From JAHBWV01 sp964588385 (GTDB lineage Bacteria > Planctomycetota > Phycisphaerae > Phycisphaerales > UBA1924): a DNA stretch of 64,000 nucleotides. The DNA is taken from assembly GCA_964588385.1 (NCBI GenBank), contig CAZPPG010000010.1:1-64000 (forward strand). The letters are read 5' to 3'. Positions within the stretch are counted from its first letter, which is position 1, and the number at the start of each line of letters is the position of its first letter. Positions 1 through 8,818 of this stretch are shown piece after piece. Under the pieces are notes generated by a model that ran no database searches, was not told the origin of the DNA, and was given only the letters and a program-made list of their open reading frames with translations. The position numbers and the translations under genes are program-made.

Positions 1-2027
1 CTGCGGATCGCGGCGATGTCGTCCTCGTTCTGTTCTTGCTCGAATGAATCGATTGAATCCAGCACACGCTGCGCCGATGCAAGCTCGGCCTCGGCCGCGA
101 ACGCCGGACGAGGATCCGGAATCCTCCAAAAACTCTCGTCTTTGATGCCCGCGATCCATCCTGCGATCTGCTCCTCACTCATGCTGCCAGCGGCCGCCGC
201 TTCGTACACGACGCGCAGTTCCTCTCGCTCGCCGAGCGAAGCCCAGTCGATCTCCTTCTCCCCACGTTCCGACACGAGCGCCGCAACACTGGCCAATGTC
301 TTGCCCCAGCGCTCCACTGTCTCGATCGCGGTGGGCAAGCCACCACTGGCGTCCGCGTTTCCAACGGCCTCAGTCGCCGACGCCAGCATCTGCCGCACCA
401 CGGAATCGTCCGACCCTGCGGACGCGCCAAGCTGCACGGTCGCAGCCGTCACTTTCTTCCATCCGCTCTCCAGCCGAGCCGCGTCCCGTCCCACGCTCGC
501 CAGCGCGCGAAGCCGTTCCGATGTCGGCGCCTCCGCTCGCTCCCACAATGCGCCGCGTTCAAGCGCCAGCCGGATCTCTTCGTTCGCGCGCGGCGAAGGC
601 ACCGTGCTCCCCTCCGCGCCAACGCGCTCTCGCAGCCCTTGAAGCTGCGCCTCGATGACCCTCTGAAGCTCAAACTGCATGAATCTCGCAAAGTAGAGCC
701 CGTACGACGCTTTGGAGATCGCGTCCTGATCACCGTCGGGACTCTGCTCCCTGAACTCCTGGAACGCGGGCGTCTGATACATGATCTTGCTGCCCAGCGC
801 AGCCGTGAAACGCCTCGCATCGCCGAGCATCCACGGCGGACGACCCTTGTCGTTCGACAGGTCTCCCACCGCACGCTCGACACCGCCCTCGACGACGACG
901 CTCGGATACCGCTCTGAGAAGCGGGCCCACGCCTGGGCGTTCACTCCCTTGGAGATGAACTCAAGGACGTGCTGGCGCACCGCTCCAGCCAGCTCCGGAT
1001 CGATCTGCGTCAGATCCGGCGTGGTGGCCAGAAGGTCCTTCCGCTCGTCGCCGCTCACAAGTACCTTCCCCCGAAAGGCCTGCAGGGTCGGGTCGGTCTC
1101 ACCCGCAAGTGCGCCCTCGATCACCATCGAGTACCACTCGCTGTTGTCGCAGACTTCAGACCACAGCGTCGCATCCCATTCCAACGGCTTCCACGGACGG
1201 TTCTGCCACGCGAACAGCCCGCCCACGATCACAGCAATCAACGCGGCCGCCAGAAGCACATACCGAAGCACCGGACGGGGCGGCGGCGTCAGTCCCGTCG
1301 CCCGCTCCGCAACCTGCTCCAGCGTGATCCGTCCCGGTTTCAGATCAGGATCAAGCAGCTCAGAGCACAGCTCCCGCCAGCCGCTCCCGACCTTCCCGAG
1401 CCGATCCCATTCCTTCCCGGGCGGCACGGGCCACCCACCAAGCGCCTTGAACGGCCGGTGGACCACGAGCTGATAAATCATCTCGCCGACCGCGTGCAGA
1501 TCGGCCACCTCGCCCTTGTCAGCCCCGAGCTCGCTCGTCGCCGCGGGATCGGTCAGCAACACCTTTGCTTCGTGCAACTCCGAGTCGCGATCGAAGAAAA
1601 CGTTCGCGCCCTTGAGATTGCCGTGCCCGCGCTTGAGCGTCTCACGCACAGCCCGGAGCGCGGCGCACACGCCCGTCGTCATGGAGACGAGCACGTGTCC
1701 GTTGATCGCCGAACGCCCCTCCACAAGTCGCGCAACGCTCAGCGGCAGCGCATCAGTCACGAAGTACGCCGAATCGCTCAGACGACCCGACTGATGCACC
1801 GTCGCCCACCCGGAGCATCCGGCACCCTGCACCTTGGCCGCTTCGAGGAACGCATCAAGGCGCCCGGACACGATCGCGTCGTCCGCGACAAGCGACAGTT
1901 CTCCGCAGTCGATCGTCTTGACGACAAACCGCTCGTCCTGCGCGCCGATCTGGCGCGCTCGCCACACCTGCCCGAACGCGGTCCGGGCGAGTTCGCGCGT
2001 CGCCTCGTAAGAGCCAAACGTCCTCAT
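1..2027 (-). CDS. Degenerate protein-kinase-like membrane protein (partial, C-terminus beyond window start)
   Basis: Read on the minus strand, an uninterrupted frame runs from ATG at 2027 off the window edge, giving 675 residues so far. Residues 1-250 follow a Hanks-type kinase fold: a weak glycine loop near 17-22 (TAFGQV), the ATP-binding lysine at K37 (VVK), a catalytic loop at 135-142 reading HGNLKGAN, the metal-site Asp at 160 (TDP instead of DFG), and a DLHAVGE helix near 176-182. The usual HRD aspartate is replaced by Asn137, so catalysis is doubtful. One membrane segment lies near 254-274, followed by a long helical region probably outside the cytoplasm. GGAG five bases upstream supports the start. 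The next two genes lie upstream on the same strand. Inference: a pseudokinase or atypical kinase sensor; its ligand and partners are unknown. Confidence 0.7.
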   Translation of the reverse strand, partial: MRTFGSYEATRELARTAFGQVWRARQIGAQDERFVVKTIDCGELSLVADDAIVSGRLDAFLEAAKVQGAGCSGWATVHQSGRLSDSAYFVTDALPLSVARLVEGRSAINGHVLVSMTTGVCAALRAVRETLKRGHGNLKGANVFFDRDSELHEAKVLLTDPAATSELGADKGEVADLHAVGEMIYQLVVHRPFKALGGWPVPPGKEWDRLGKVGSGWRELCSELLDPDLKPGRITLEQVAERATGLTPPPRPVLRYVLLAAALIAVIVGGLFAWQNRPWKPLEWDATLWSEVCDNSEWYSMVIEGALAGETDPTLQAFRGKVLVSGDERKDLLATTPDLTQIDPELAGAVRQHVLEFISKGVNAQAWARFSERYPSVVVEGGVERAVGDLSNDKGRPPWMLGDARRFTAALGSKIMYQTPAFQEFREQSPDGDQDAISKASYGLYFARFMQFELQRVIEAQLQGLRERVGAEGSTVPSPRANEEIRLALERGALWERAEAPTSERLRALASVGRDAARLESGWKKVTAATVQLGASAGSDDSVVRQMLASATEAVGNADASGGLPTAIETVERWGKTLASVAALVSERGEKEIDWASLGEREELRVVYEAAAAGSMSEEQIAGWIAGIKDESFWRIPDPRPAFAAEAELASAQRVLDSIDSFEQEQNEDDIAAIR

Positions 2028-2109
2028 GACCGCTCCAACGTCGCGCGCGGGCGCGGCGATCCAGCCACATGGTGCACCGCCGCAGCCCGCGCACCCGCAC
2101 GAACCGGGT

Positions 2110-2631
2110 TCACTTCACCGCTTCGGGCTCCGGACCGTTCGTCGAACGGACGCCGCCCGCGTTGATCTCAAGCTTGATCGTCTCCTGCTTCCAGCGCTTC
2201 CGATCCAGCGGCAGCTCGATCTTTCGGATCGAGCCGTCACGCGGCAGGTTCACGAGCACGAAAAGCTTGGTCGCCTTCATGTCGCGCCACGTCTTCCACG
2301 TCGCCTCGTTCGCGCCCTTGTCCTTCCGCTTCATCACCTTCGTGTCCGTATTGCCGGGGCCGAAACTCGTCGTCAGCTTCGAAGTGTTCGCCCGGTTCAC
2401 GTCGCCGCCCGAGAACCAGACCTTGGCGTCCTTCGACGCCATGTCGGCCATGTTCGCCGAGGAAGCCCCGACCACGTCAACCGTGAGCGCGGGCGGGTTC
2501 GCGGCCAGCTCGGGAGCAAGGCTCACCTCGATGTCGTACTGCCCCATCACCGGCGTGCTCGACCCGCAGCCGACCAGCGTCGACGCCAACACCGCCAGAG
2601 TCGCGCAAACCGCCAAGCCGTTCGTTCTCAT
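2110..2631 (-). CDS. Secreted lipoprotein of unknown function
   Basis: 173 residues. The N-terminus MRTNGLAVCATLAVLAS ends in a lipobox (LVGC, Cys about 22), so this should be a lipidated envelope protein. The frame is open further upstream, but the ATG at 2631 is preceded by AAAGGA at suitable spacing and directly begins a signal peptide, so it was chosen. The mature part is mixed beta/charged, with alternating hydrophobic stretches near the C-terminus (TKLFVLVNL, KIELPLD, TIKLEINAG) that suggest a small beta-sandwich. It sits between the kinase-like gene downstream and a large unknown gene upstream on the same strand. Inference only: the size and lipoprotein/beta-sandwich plan recall TssJ-type secretion lipoproteins, but no diagnostic motif was seen. 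Confidence 0.75.
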   Translation of the reverse strand: MRTNGLAVCATLAVLASTLVGCGSSTPVMGQYDIEVSLAPELAANPPALTVDVVGASSANMADMASKDAKVWFSGGDVNRANTSKLTTSFGPGNTDTKVMKRKDKGANEATWKTWRDMKATKLFVLVNLPRDGSIRKIELPLDRKRWKQETIKLEINAGGVRSTNGPEPEAVK

Positions 2632-2723
2632 CGATCCACTTCCTTTCGTGCCATCTCGCCCGCGACACACACGAGCGTCTGCGATCCAATCGTAACGCGC
2701 GCCGACCTCAGCCGCGAACACGC

Positions 2724-4691
2724 TCACGCCCCCTCAGCCGCTCCGTGCTTGAGGAGGTACCCGCGGATGACCGCGTTCACTTCTCGATTCTGTCCCCAGT
2801 CGATCACGACCAGACTGCGCGTTCTCACCAGGAGCCGCGAGATATCCTCCAGCGTGGAGTGGAAGGCCATATGGGGCGAGGTCGCCGGCGCATCGCCCAG
2901 ATCGCGGCACACCGCGTCCGCGCCGGCCCCCGGAAACATCCTGACCAGCATCCCCACCACGTCCCACCACAGCTCCGCTGGAATCATCGCAAGCGCCGAA
3001 TCCGCCGTCAGTCCAGCATCCGTCAGGCGCTGCGGCCCCAGAGACTCCCCCCATCTCCGGTCATTGCTCGCGAGCCGCTGGATGCGATTGGCCAGCGGCG
3101 TGCTCCCGTCGGCGATCGCGCCCGCCTCGCGAGCCAGACTCTGCAGCTCATCCGCGACCACAGCCAGCGAGGAGTCGCCGTTCACCAGCAGCGTCCTCGC
3201 GCCGAGCACGCCCAGACCGTGAAGATCGCAGGGAGAACTCAGGAGCGGGACAACTTCAATCTCCACGTCCGGGATCGGAACGCCCTCAAGCCCCTTGACC
3301 GCGCTCGAAGCGGCCGCGTCCATGACCAGTTTGGATGACCGGAATCGCCACTCACCCGCGGCCATCGCGCTCGATCGCTCGGCCGTCCCATGCAGGTCAA
3401 GCCGACGCCCGCCGATCGCAAGGCGAATCCAGACAAGATCGTTGCGCCCGACCATCGCGACAGACGGCAGCGCGAGCGTCGCCTCCGCGTTCACGGACAT
3501 GTCGGCATCGATCACGACCTGGCGCAGTCGAACCGTCCCCCGCACCGATGCCCCGCCCGCCACGGCAGCCGGTCGGTACACGCCGCCAGCAGTCGGACGG
3601 GCCGCGACGTAGTACCGTGTTTCCCCCGCCCCCAAGTTGAGTTCGATCGCCTCGCCCGGTTCGGCCAGGGAGACCCGTGACGTCCACCATCTGGGAAGCC
3701 CCGGTCCCTGCTCGCTCATCGAAACGCGGAACACCTCATCGCTGACATTCAGGAGCGGACGCTCGGATCGTTCGACCGCCCGCGAGACGCACGCAACCGC
3801 CTCTCCGAACAGACGCAGCTTCAGGTGCAACGTCTCGATCAGAGCCCCCCAAGGGCCGCGTCGGGCCAGGATCAGCGCCTCATCTCCGATCCGGCCCTTC
3901 CGTGAGCCGCGCTCCGCCGACGAGTGACCGACCGGTCGTCCATCGAACGAAACAGGCACCCGCGAGCCCGCTCCGCCCGCGTCATCAGCCGACCAGGCGC
4001 CTGTCGTCAGGGCGTCGACCGTTTCCGCGTACGACGCGGGGCGATACCGCCGGATCATCAGCCGCCCGCCCGCATGCAGGAGGGCCCTTCCCACTCCGAC
4101 GGCCAGCGCATGCGAGAGCACGCCCTCCCGCTCGGTCTGCTCGACGCACGCCTGCGCGAACGGATGCTCGCCGCCCTCGGCCGTCCCGATCCAGAACCGC
4201 TCAACTCCCGTTCCATAGGCCGGCAGTCCTGCCTGGAGGAGCAATCCGTCATCAGTGCACAGTCTCCACGCCGATGTGCCCGGGCCGCTCGGCTCGACGC
4301 ACGCAAATCGCGCAAGGTCAATCACGATCACCGGCGCACCGCGCCCCTCAAACCCGGTTGCGATGACCGACCCGGGCTCCGCCTCGGCCAGCGCTCGCGC
4401 ATTGCGAGCCCAGCGCTCGTCCATCACGGAGTTTGTCACGCCTCGGGCCCCAGCCGGATCCGCCCCGCCAAAGCCGCAACGTTGAGACCAGATCTCGATC
4501 CACTCGTGCACCTCGCCCGACGCGTCAACAAGAGCCCCGAGCCACGCCATCGCGTCAAAGGTCTCTCGCAATCGCACGAAGCTGCCGCCGAGCGCGTCGG
4601 GTTGCTCTCGAACCAGCACCGCAACCGACAACGGACCGCCACCCAAGGCCCCGCCCAGCGTCACCGCGCGATATCCGATGGGAATCCGCAT
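2724..4691 (-). CDS. Large protein of unknown function
   Basis: 655 residues from the ATG at 4691; the frame is open upstream to 4895, but that part runs towards the terminator of tRNA-Gly and is Arg/Ser-rich junk-like sequence. GGGAG lies about 12 bases upstream; a GTG at 4703 is an alternative start. No signal peptide or membrane segment is evident. The protein opens with a Gly-rich stretch (TLGGALGGGP), has a central region rich in beta-type residues (about 330-470) and a C-terminal helical region with several Trp. No family was recognised. It is the first gene of a three-gene minus-strand run with the lipoprotein and the kinase-like protein, with short gaps, so the three probably act together. 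Confidence 0.65.
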   Translation of the reverse strand: MRIPIGYRAVTLGGALGGGPLSVAVLVREQPDALGGSFVRLRETFDAMAWLGALVDASGEVHEWIEIWSQRCGFGGADPAGARGVTNSVMDERWARNARALAEAEPGSVIATGFEGRGAPVIVIDLARFACVEPSGPGTSAWRLCTDDGLLLQAGLPAYGTGVERFWIGTAEGGEHPFAQACVEQTEREGVLSHALAVGVGRALLHAGGRLMIRRYRPASYAETVDALTTGAWSADDAGGAGSRVPVSFDGRPVGHSSAERGSRKGRIGDEALILARRGPWGALIETLHLKLRLFGEAVACVSRAVERSERPLLNVSDEVFRVSMSEQGPGLPRWWTSRVSLAEPGEAIELNLGAGETRYYVAARPTAGGVYRPAAVAGGASVRGTVRLRQVVIDADMSVNAEATLALPSVAMVGRNDLVWIRLAIGGRRLDLHGTAERSSAMAAGEWRFRSSKLVMDAAASSAVKGLEGVPIPDVEIEVVPLLSSPCDLHGLGVLGARTLLVNGDSSLAVVADELQSLAREAGAIADGSTPLANRIQRLASNDRRWGESLGPQRLTDAGLTADSALAMIPAELWWDVVGMLVRMFPGAGADAVCRDLGDAPATSPHMAFHSTLEDISRLLVRTRSLVVIDWGQNREVNAVIRGYLLKHGAAEGA

Positions 4692-4850
4692 CCGCTTCAC
4701 CACGCTCCCAAATCGCCCGCAACGAACGGGGGACGATCGCACGCCTCCCCGGCTCAGGCGGAGCCGAGACCGAACCGAACGTGCGAGTCTAAGGAGTAGT
4801 TGGCCCGCGTCAATCGTGGATGGCGGGTTCGGCCGACGCCGGACCGGCCA

Positions 4851-4886
4851 AAAAGCAAGGACGCTCGGCCGTTGAGCCGAGCGTCC
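4851..4886 (-). terminator. Intrinsic terminator after tRNA-Gly
   Basis: An 11-bp perfect stem (GGACGCTCGGC / GCCGAGCGTCC, 4859-4886, 6-nt loop) lies just downstream of the tRNA on the minus strand and is followed by TTGCTTTTT. This is a classical factor-independent terminator. It also separates the tRNA from the large unknown gene at 2724-4691. Confidence 0.85.
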
Positions 4887-4896
4887 GATCAACAAG

Positions 4897-4968
4897 AGCG
4901 GGTGACGCGATTCGAACGCGCGACTTTCACGTTGGCAACGTGACGCTCTACCACTGAGCTACACCCGC
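4897..4968 (-). tRNA. tRNA-Gly (anticodon GCC)
   Basis: The minus strand gives a full cloverleaf: acceptor stem GCGGGTG/CACCCGC, D-arm GCTCAGTGGTAGAGC, anticodon stem TCACG/CGTGA around loop TTGCCAA (anticodon GCC), and T-loop TTCGAAT. The discriminator base is T and no CCA is encoded, so CCA must be added after transcription. Length is 72 nt. It reads glycine codons GGC/GGU, which are abundant in this GC-rich genome. Confidence 0.95.
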
Positions 4969-5021
4969 AAGGTGCTTCACTCTCGTCGGGCCGATCTATC
5001 GGCGCTTCCGAGGCGAGCATG

Positions 5022-5050
5022 AAGTTAGACGTGACGTCCGCCAGAGTCAA
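5022..5050 (-). promoter_or_regulatory. Probable sigma-70 promoter of tRNA-Gly
   Basis: On the minus strand TTGACT (5045-5050) and TAACTT (5022-5027) are separated by 17 bases, a good -35 box and a weak -10 box. The expected start of transcription near 5014 gives a leader of about 45 nt before the tRNA. Position and spacing are the support; the -10 hexamer matches the consensus at only three bases. Confidence 0.45.
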
Positions 5051-5140
5051 CGCCCCACCCACCCGGACTGGCACGCGCTTTTGGCGCAATCCACGCGCCA
5101 GCCCCCCGGGCGGCCGAAGGGTTCAAACCAGGAACCGGAG

Positions 5141-7087
5141 TTATCGCGCCCCCTTCGCCCGGTCAATCGCTTCCAGAACGGTCGTGGGCGTATAGGAGTC
5201 GTACTTTGCCGGCTCCCCGGATCCCGCCGCGAATATCGCCAGAAGCGGGATATTCGCCCATTCCAGCTCCTTCATGAACGCAACCCCGTCCGGGTAGCCC
5301 GCCGTGATATCCACCTTCATGGGAATCACCTCGTCGCTGTTCAGGACCGAAGCGACCTCCTTGCGATGCAGAACGCTGGCCTCCAGGGCCTTGCAGTTCA
5401 GGCACCACTCCGCCGTGAAATCCACCACCACGACCTTCCCGGTCGCTCTGGCCTCGGCAAACCGCTCCGGGGTCCATGCCTGCCATTTCACCGGCCCGCG
5501 ATCGTTCTGCTCGACGGCGAACGCCACGGAGCCCGCCGCAAGCAGGGCCGCGCACCCGACAACCGCGCCGCGTCGGATCGGCCGCTTCGTGATCCGAAAG
5601 ACGCGCGACGCCATCAGAACGCACGCCGCGACCACACACGCCGCCACGGCCCACCAATGGGCCCGCAATGGCGGATCCCCGACTTCATCCATGAGCAGCG
5701 GCCCAACGCCCGTCCCGAGGAAGAACACCGCCACGCCGAGCATCAGCAGCCCCATGACCTGCTTCACGAGTTCGCTCGCCGGTCCGGTTCTTGGAACCTT
5801 GTTCACCCACTTCGGATTCGCCGCCAGCAGCAGATAAGGCAGCGCCATACCCAACCCAATCGCGCCGAATGTCGCCAGCGTGATGGCCGACTTCTGCTGC
5901 GTCGCCCACGCCGCCGCGCTGCCCATGAACGGCGCCGTGCACGGGGTCGACAGCACCGCCGTCATGACGCCAAAGAGAAAGCTCCCGTGCACGGAGTCAT
6001 GCCGAGGATTGATCCGGTAGACCCACTGAGGAAGTCTGGTCGCAAACAGCCCGAGCATCCCGAGCGCCATCGCCGCGATGACAATCGAGACAACGATCGA
6101 GAACCACGGTTGCTGGAAGAGCGTGTTGACCGCCGTGAATCCCGCGATAAACGTGATCGACGCCCCGATCCCCAGCCAGAACGCCACGACCCCAAGCGAC
6201 ATCACCACCCCGAGCATGAGACATCGCGCCGGATTCGCCGCCGCCTGGCTGAGCCCCATGATCTTGATCGGGATGACCGGCAGCACGCATGGCGTCAGGT
6301 TCAGGACAAATCCCCCCACCGCCGCGAGCCCCAGCAGCACAGCCAGGCCCAGCGCCCCGGAGGTATCAACCGTGAACTCACGCCCGAAGACGTTGAACTT
6401 CGCGCCCTCTGAACCCCGACGTGACGCGATCTGCGCCCCGAACTCCGACGCCCTGCCGAACACGCTCACGTCAAAGGACGCAAACGCCCCCGGCTCGGCC
6501 GGCGTCGTGTCCGCGTCGGTAGCTGTCACTGGCGAATCCGCGGCCTCGGAAATCGGCACCCGCACCCGCTCCGTGCGCCGTTCCGGAAGCATGCAGCCCC
6601 TGTCATCGCACGCCTGCCACACAAGTCCGAGCTCAAGTTCAACAAACGAGCCCGCCTGCTCGGAGACCATCAGTGGTACGTAGATCGGGGCCACGCCCTC
6701 GAACACACCGTACGACTCGGCTCGCCCCGCTCCGACCAGATCGACGTCGACAAAGTGAACCTCCGGCCACTGCAGCGGCCCCGCGATCGCACCCGAGATG
6801 CTCGTCACCGTCACTTCGGTCGCGATCGGGTCAAACTTTGCCCGCACCATGCCCGGCGTGCGCTTGGGATCGTTCGTGTGAAGGTGCCAGCCAGACGCCA
6901 TCTCAAAGATAATCCCGACAGCGATCTGATCTCCGGGCCGCACCTGCGCCTTGGACACCACGATGCGCATGCTCACGGGCTCACCATCAACCGTCGCGAA
7001 CGGCGCGGTCTCAAACGGCGATTGAGCGACGGCGCCCAGCGAGAGGGCCGCGAACGCCACCCAGAGAACCACATTCCATAGCTTCAT
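5141..7087 (-). CDS. dsbD: DsbD-family thiol:disulfide interchange protein
   Basis: 648 residues with the three-part DsbD plan. After a signal peptide (cleavage near AVAQ, residue 22) comes a periplasmic N-terminal domain with a cysteine pair (ACDDRGC). Next is a membrane core of about eight helices holding the redox cysteines in TPCVLP and STPCTAP. Last is a C-terminal thioredoxin-like domain with WCLNC at 561-565. The family carries electrons from cytoplasmic thioredoxin across the inner membrane to reduce periplasmic disulfide isomerases and cytochrome c assembly proteins. That suits a genome with secreted c-type cytochromes and Cys-rich proteins such as those at 34.4 and 38.2 kb. All redox cysteines are present, so it should be active. 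It stands alone between tRNA-Gly and the divergent fliM. Confidence 0.9.
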   Translation of the reverse strand: MKLWNVVLWVAFAALSLGAVAQSPFETAPFATVDGEPVSMRIVVSKAQVRPGDQIAVGIIFEMASGWHLHTNDPKRTPGMVRAKFDPIATEVTVTSISGAIAGPLQWPEVHFVDVDLVGAGRAESYGVFEGVAPIYVPLMVSEQAGSFVELELGLVWQACDDRGCMLPERRTERVRVPISEAADSPVTATDADTTPAEPGAFASFDVSVFGRASEFGAQIASRRGSEGAKFNVFGREFTVDTSGALGLAVLLGLAAVGGFVLNLTPCVLPVIPIKIMGLSQAAANPARCLMLGVVMSLGVVAFWLGIGASITFIAGFTAVNTLFQQPWFSIVVSIVIAAMALGMLGLFATRLPQWVYRINPRHDSVHGSFLFGVMTAVLSTPCTAPFMGSAAAWATQQKSAITLATFGAIGLGMALPYLLLAANPKWVNKVPRTGPASELVKQVMGLLMLGVAVFFLGTGVGPLLMDEVGDPPLRAHWWAVAACVVAACVLMASRVFRITKRPIRRGAVVGCAALLAAGSVAFAVEQNDRGPVKWQAWTPERFAEARATGKVVVVDFTAEWCLNCKALEASVLHRKEVASVLNSDEVIPMKVDITAGYPDGVAFMKELEWANIPLLAIFAAGSGEPAKYDSYTPTTVLEAIDRAKGAR

Positions 7088-7356
7088 TCATCACTCCACG
7101 CTGCGCTCAAGCCATCCTGAACCCGACACCCCAAACGCTCGTCACCGTCTTCCCGACCTCAACCCGACTCACTCGCCAACGACCGGCTGACCGCGGCCCG
7201 CACTTCTACCGCGCCACCATTGGATTGTTTCGTGCTCGATTGGTCACGCCCATCCGAAACCCGCACAGCCCTGTTCAAGCCCGTCCCGTCTTCCGACCGA
7301 TCCTCACTGCACGCTTTCGAACGCCCTCCGTCAGGGCCCGTCGGTTGGTCTGCCCC

Positions 7357-8385
7357 ATGGCTGAAGTGCTCGATCAATCCCAAGTTGATGCCCTCCTCGC
7401 AGCCGTCGACACCGGTGATGTTGCCGAGGAGGCCGGCAACGACCTGATCTTCAGCCGCAGCCGGCGGCCGGATGATCCCGTCGAAATACGCAGCTACGAC
7501 TTCAAACGCCCCGAACGCGTCTCCAAGGACCAGATGCTGGCCCTGCAGACGCTCCACGAAGCCTTTGCACGCAACTTCGGCGCGTCACTCTCCGGCTTTC
7601 TCCGCACCATCGTGGAGGTCAAAGTCGCCACCTGCGAGCAGATGACCTATGCCGAGTTCATCGCAGGACTCGCCAACCCCACCTCATTCAATCTCATCAC
7701 GGCCGACACCCTCGAGGGCACCATCTGCCTGGAGATCTCACCGCTCATTATCTACCCGATCATCGATCGCCTCCTGGGCGGCTCATCTCAGGACCTGTTC
7801 ATTCCCCAGCGTCCCATGACACTCATCGAATCCCGCCTCATCTCCAACGTCACGGCCCGAGGCCTGACCGCCCTCTCCGAAGCATGGTCCACCGTGAAGT
7901 CGCTCCAGTTCACCGTCAGCGCGACCGAATCAAACCCGCAACTCGTTCAGATCGTCCCCCCCAACGAGGTTGTGGTCGTCATTGGATTCGAACTCAAGCT
8001 CGCGAACCGCGCGGGCACTATGAACCTCTGCATCCCCTACAATGTCATCGAACCGGTCATGGAGCAACTCTCCGCCCAGTCTTGGTTCAGCACCGCCAAG
8101 AGCGCCAAGACCAACGACCACGAGCTCCGCATCGGCTCCGCCCTCAACGTCGCGACCCTTGAGGTCGCCGGCTGCCTCGCCAACACAACGATCTCCCTCG
8201 CAGACCTGCTCGGCATGACCGTTGGCGACGTCATCGTCACCGAAAAGGCCAGCTCCGAGCCCGTCGTCGTCACAATCGAGGGAGAGTCCAAGTTCCTGGC
8301 CCAGCTTGGCCGCCACAAGGATCGGCTCGCCCTCAGGGTCATCCGCCCCCTGGCCCCCACTGACCGGGTGGCCATTAACCGGTGA
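7357..8385 (+). CDS. fliM: Flagellar motor switch protein FliM
   Basis: 342 residues, the usual length. The N-terminus carries a CheY-P-binding segment (LDQSQVDALL), followed by the CheC-like middle domain (about 45-235) and a C-terminal SpoA domain with the conserved GDVIVTEK-type turn. FliM forms the switch part of the C-ring with FliG and FliN and sets the direction of flagellar rotation. The frame is open 44 codons upstream, but the Arg/Pro-rich extension is not FliM-like, so the ATG at 7357 (MAEVLDQS) was chosen. No other flagellar or chemotaxis gene lies nearby; it is flanked by dsbD (divergent) and nusA. Confidence 0.93.
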   Translation: MAEVLDQSQVDALLAAVDTGDVAEEAGNDLIFSRSRRPDDPVEIRSYDFKRPERVSKDQMLALQTLHEAFARNFGASLSGFLRTIVEVKVATCEQMTYAEFIAGLANPTSFNLITADTLEGTICLEISPLIIYPIIDRLLGGSSQDLFIPQRPMTLIESRLISNVTARGLTALSEAWSTVKSLQFTVSATESNPQLVQIVPPNEVVVVIGFELKLANRAGTMNLCIPYNVIEPVMEQLSAQSWFSTAKSAKTNDHELRIGSALNVATLEVAGCLANTTISLADLLGMTVGDVIVTEKASSEPVVVTIEGESKFLAQLGRHKDRLALRVIRPLAPTDRVAINR

Positions 8386-8818
8386 GCCATTCCGGCTTCC
8401 CCCCGGAAAGCCCATTGACCCCCCTCCCCCGACCGATCTAAACTATGGCGTCTGTTTGGTCTTGCGAGGAGACGTTTCCTCGGGAGTCATATGGCATGTC
8501 GTTGAACTCTCGCCATGTCCTGTAACCTCTCGCTGCCGATGCGAGCGCGGGCCCTTGTGCCCCGCGACGTGCCGGAGCGGCCTCTCGTCCTTCTCACGTG
8601 AATGAGAAGCCGCGACGCCGCTTTCCGGCGGTCGCGGTCCCCACATCGCCCAACTCGCTTTGGCATCGAGCCAGACTCCGGCCGCCGGCCCATCCTTGGG
8701 TCAAGCGCCCGTGGCCCGTCGACGCCGTCACTCGCGGAGAGATCCGCTCGTGCCCGGATTCATGTTTGGTTCCACATCCTGAAAGTCAGAGACAACTCGG
8801 ACATCTCGGAGTATCGCA
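8386..8818 (+). other. 433-nt intergenic region/nusA leader with hairpins
   Basis: No convincing coding sequence is present. Several inverted repeats occur: TTCCGG..CCGGAA at 8390-8408 just after fliM, CTTCTCA..TGAGAAG at 8590-8609, and immediately after it CCGCGACGCCG..CGGCGGTCGCGG at 8610-8637. None is followed by a T-run on the plus strand. The second pair lies about 180 nt before nusA and could be part of a structured leader. GGAG at 8807-8810 is the nusA ribosome binding site. Confidence 0.4.
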
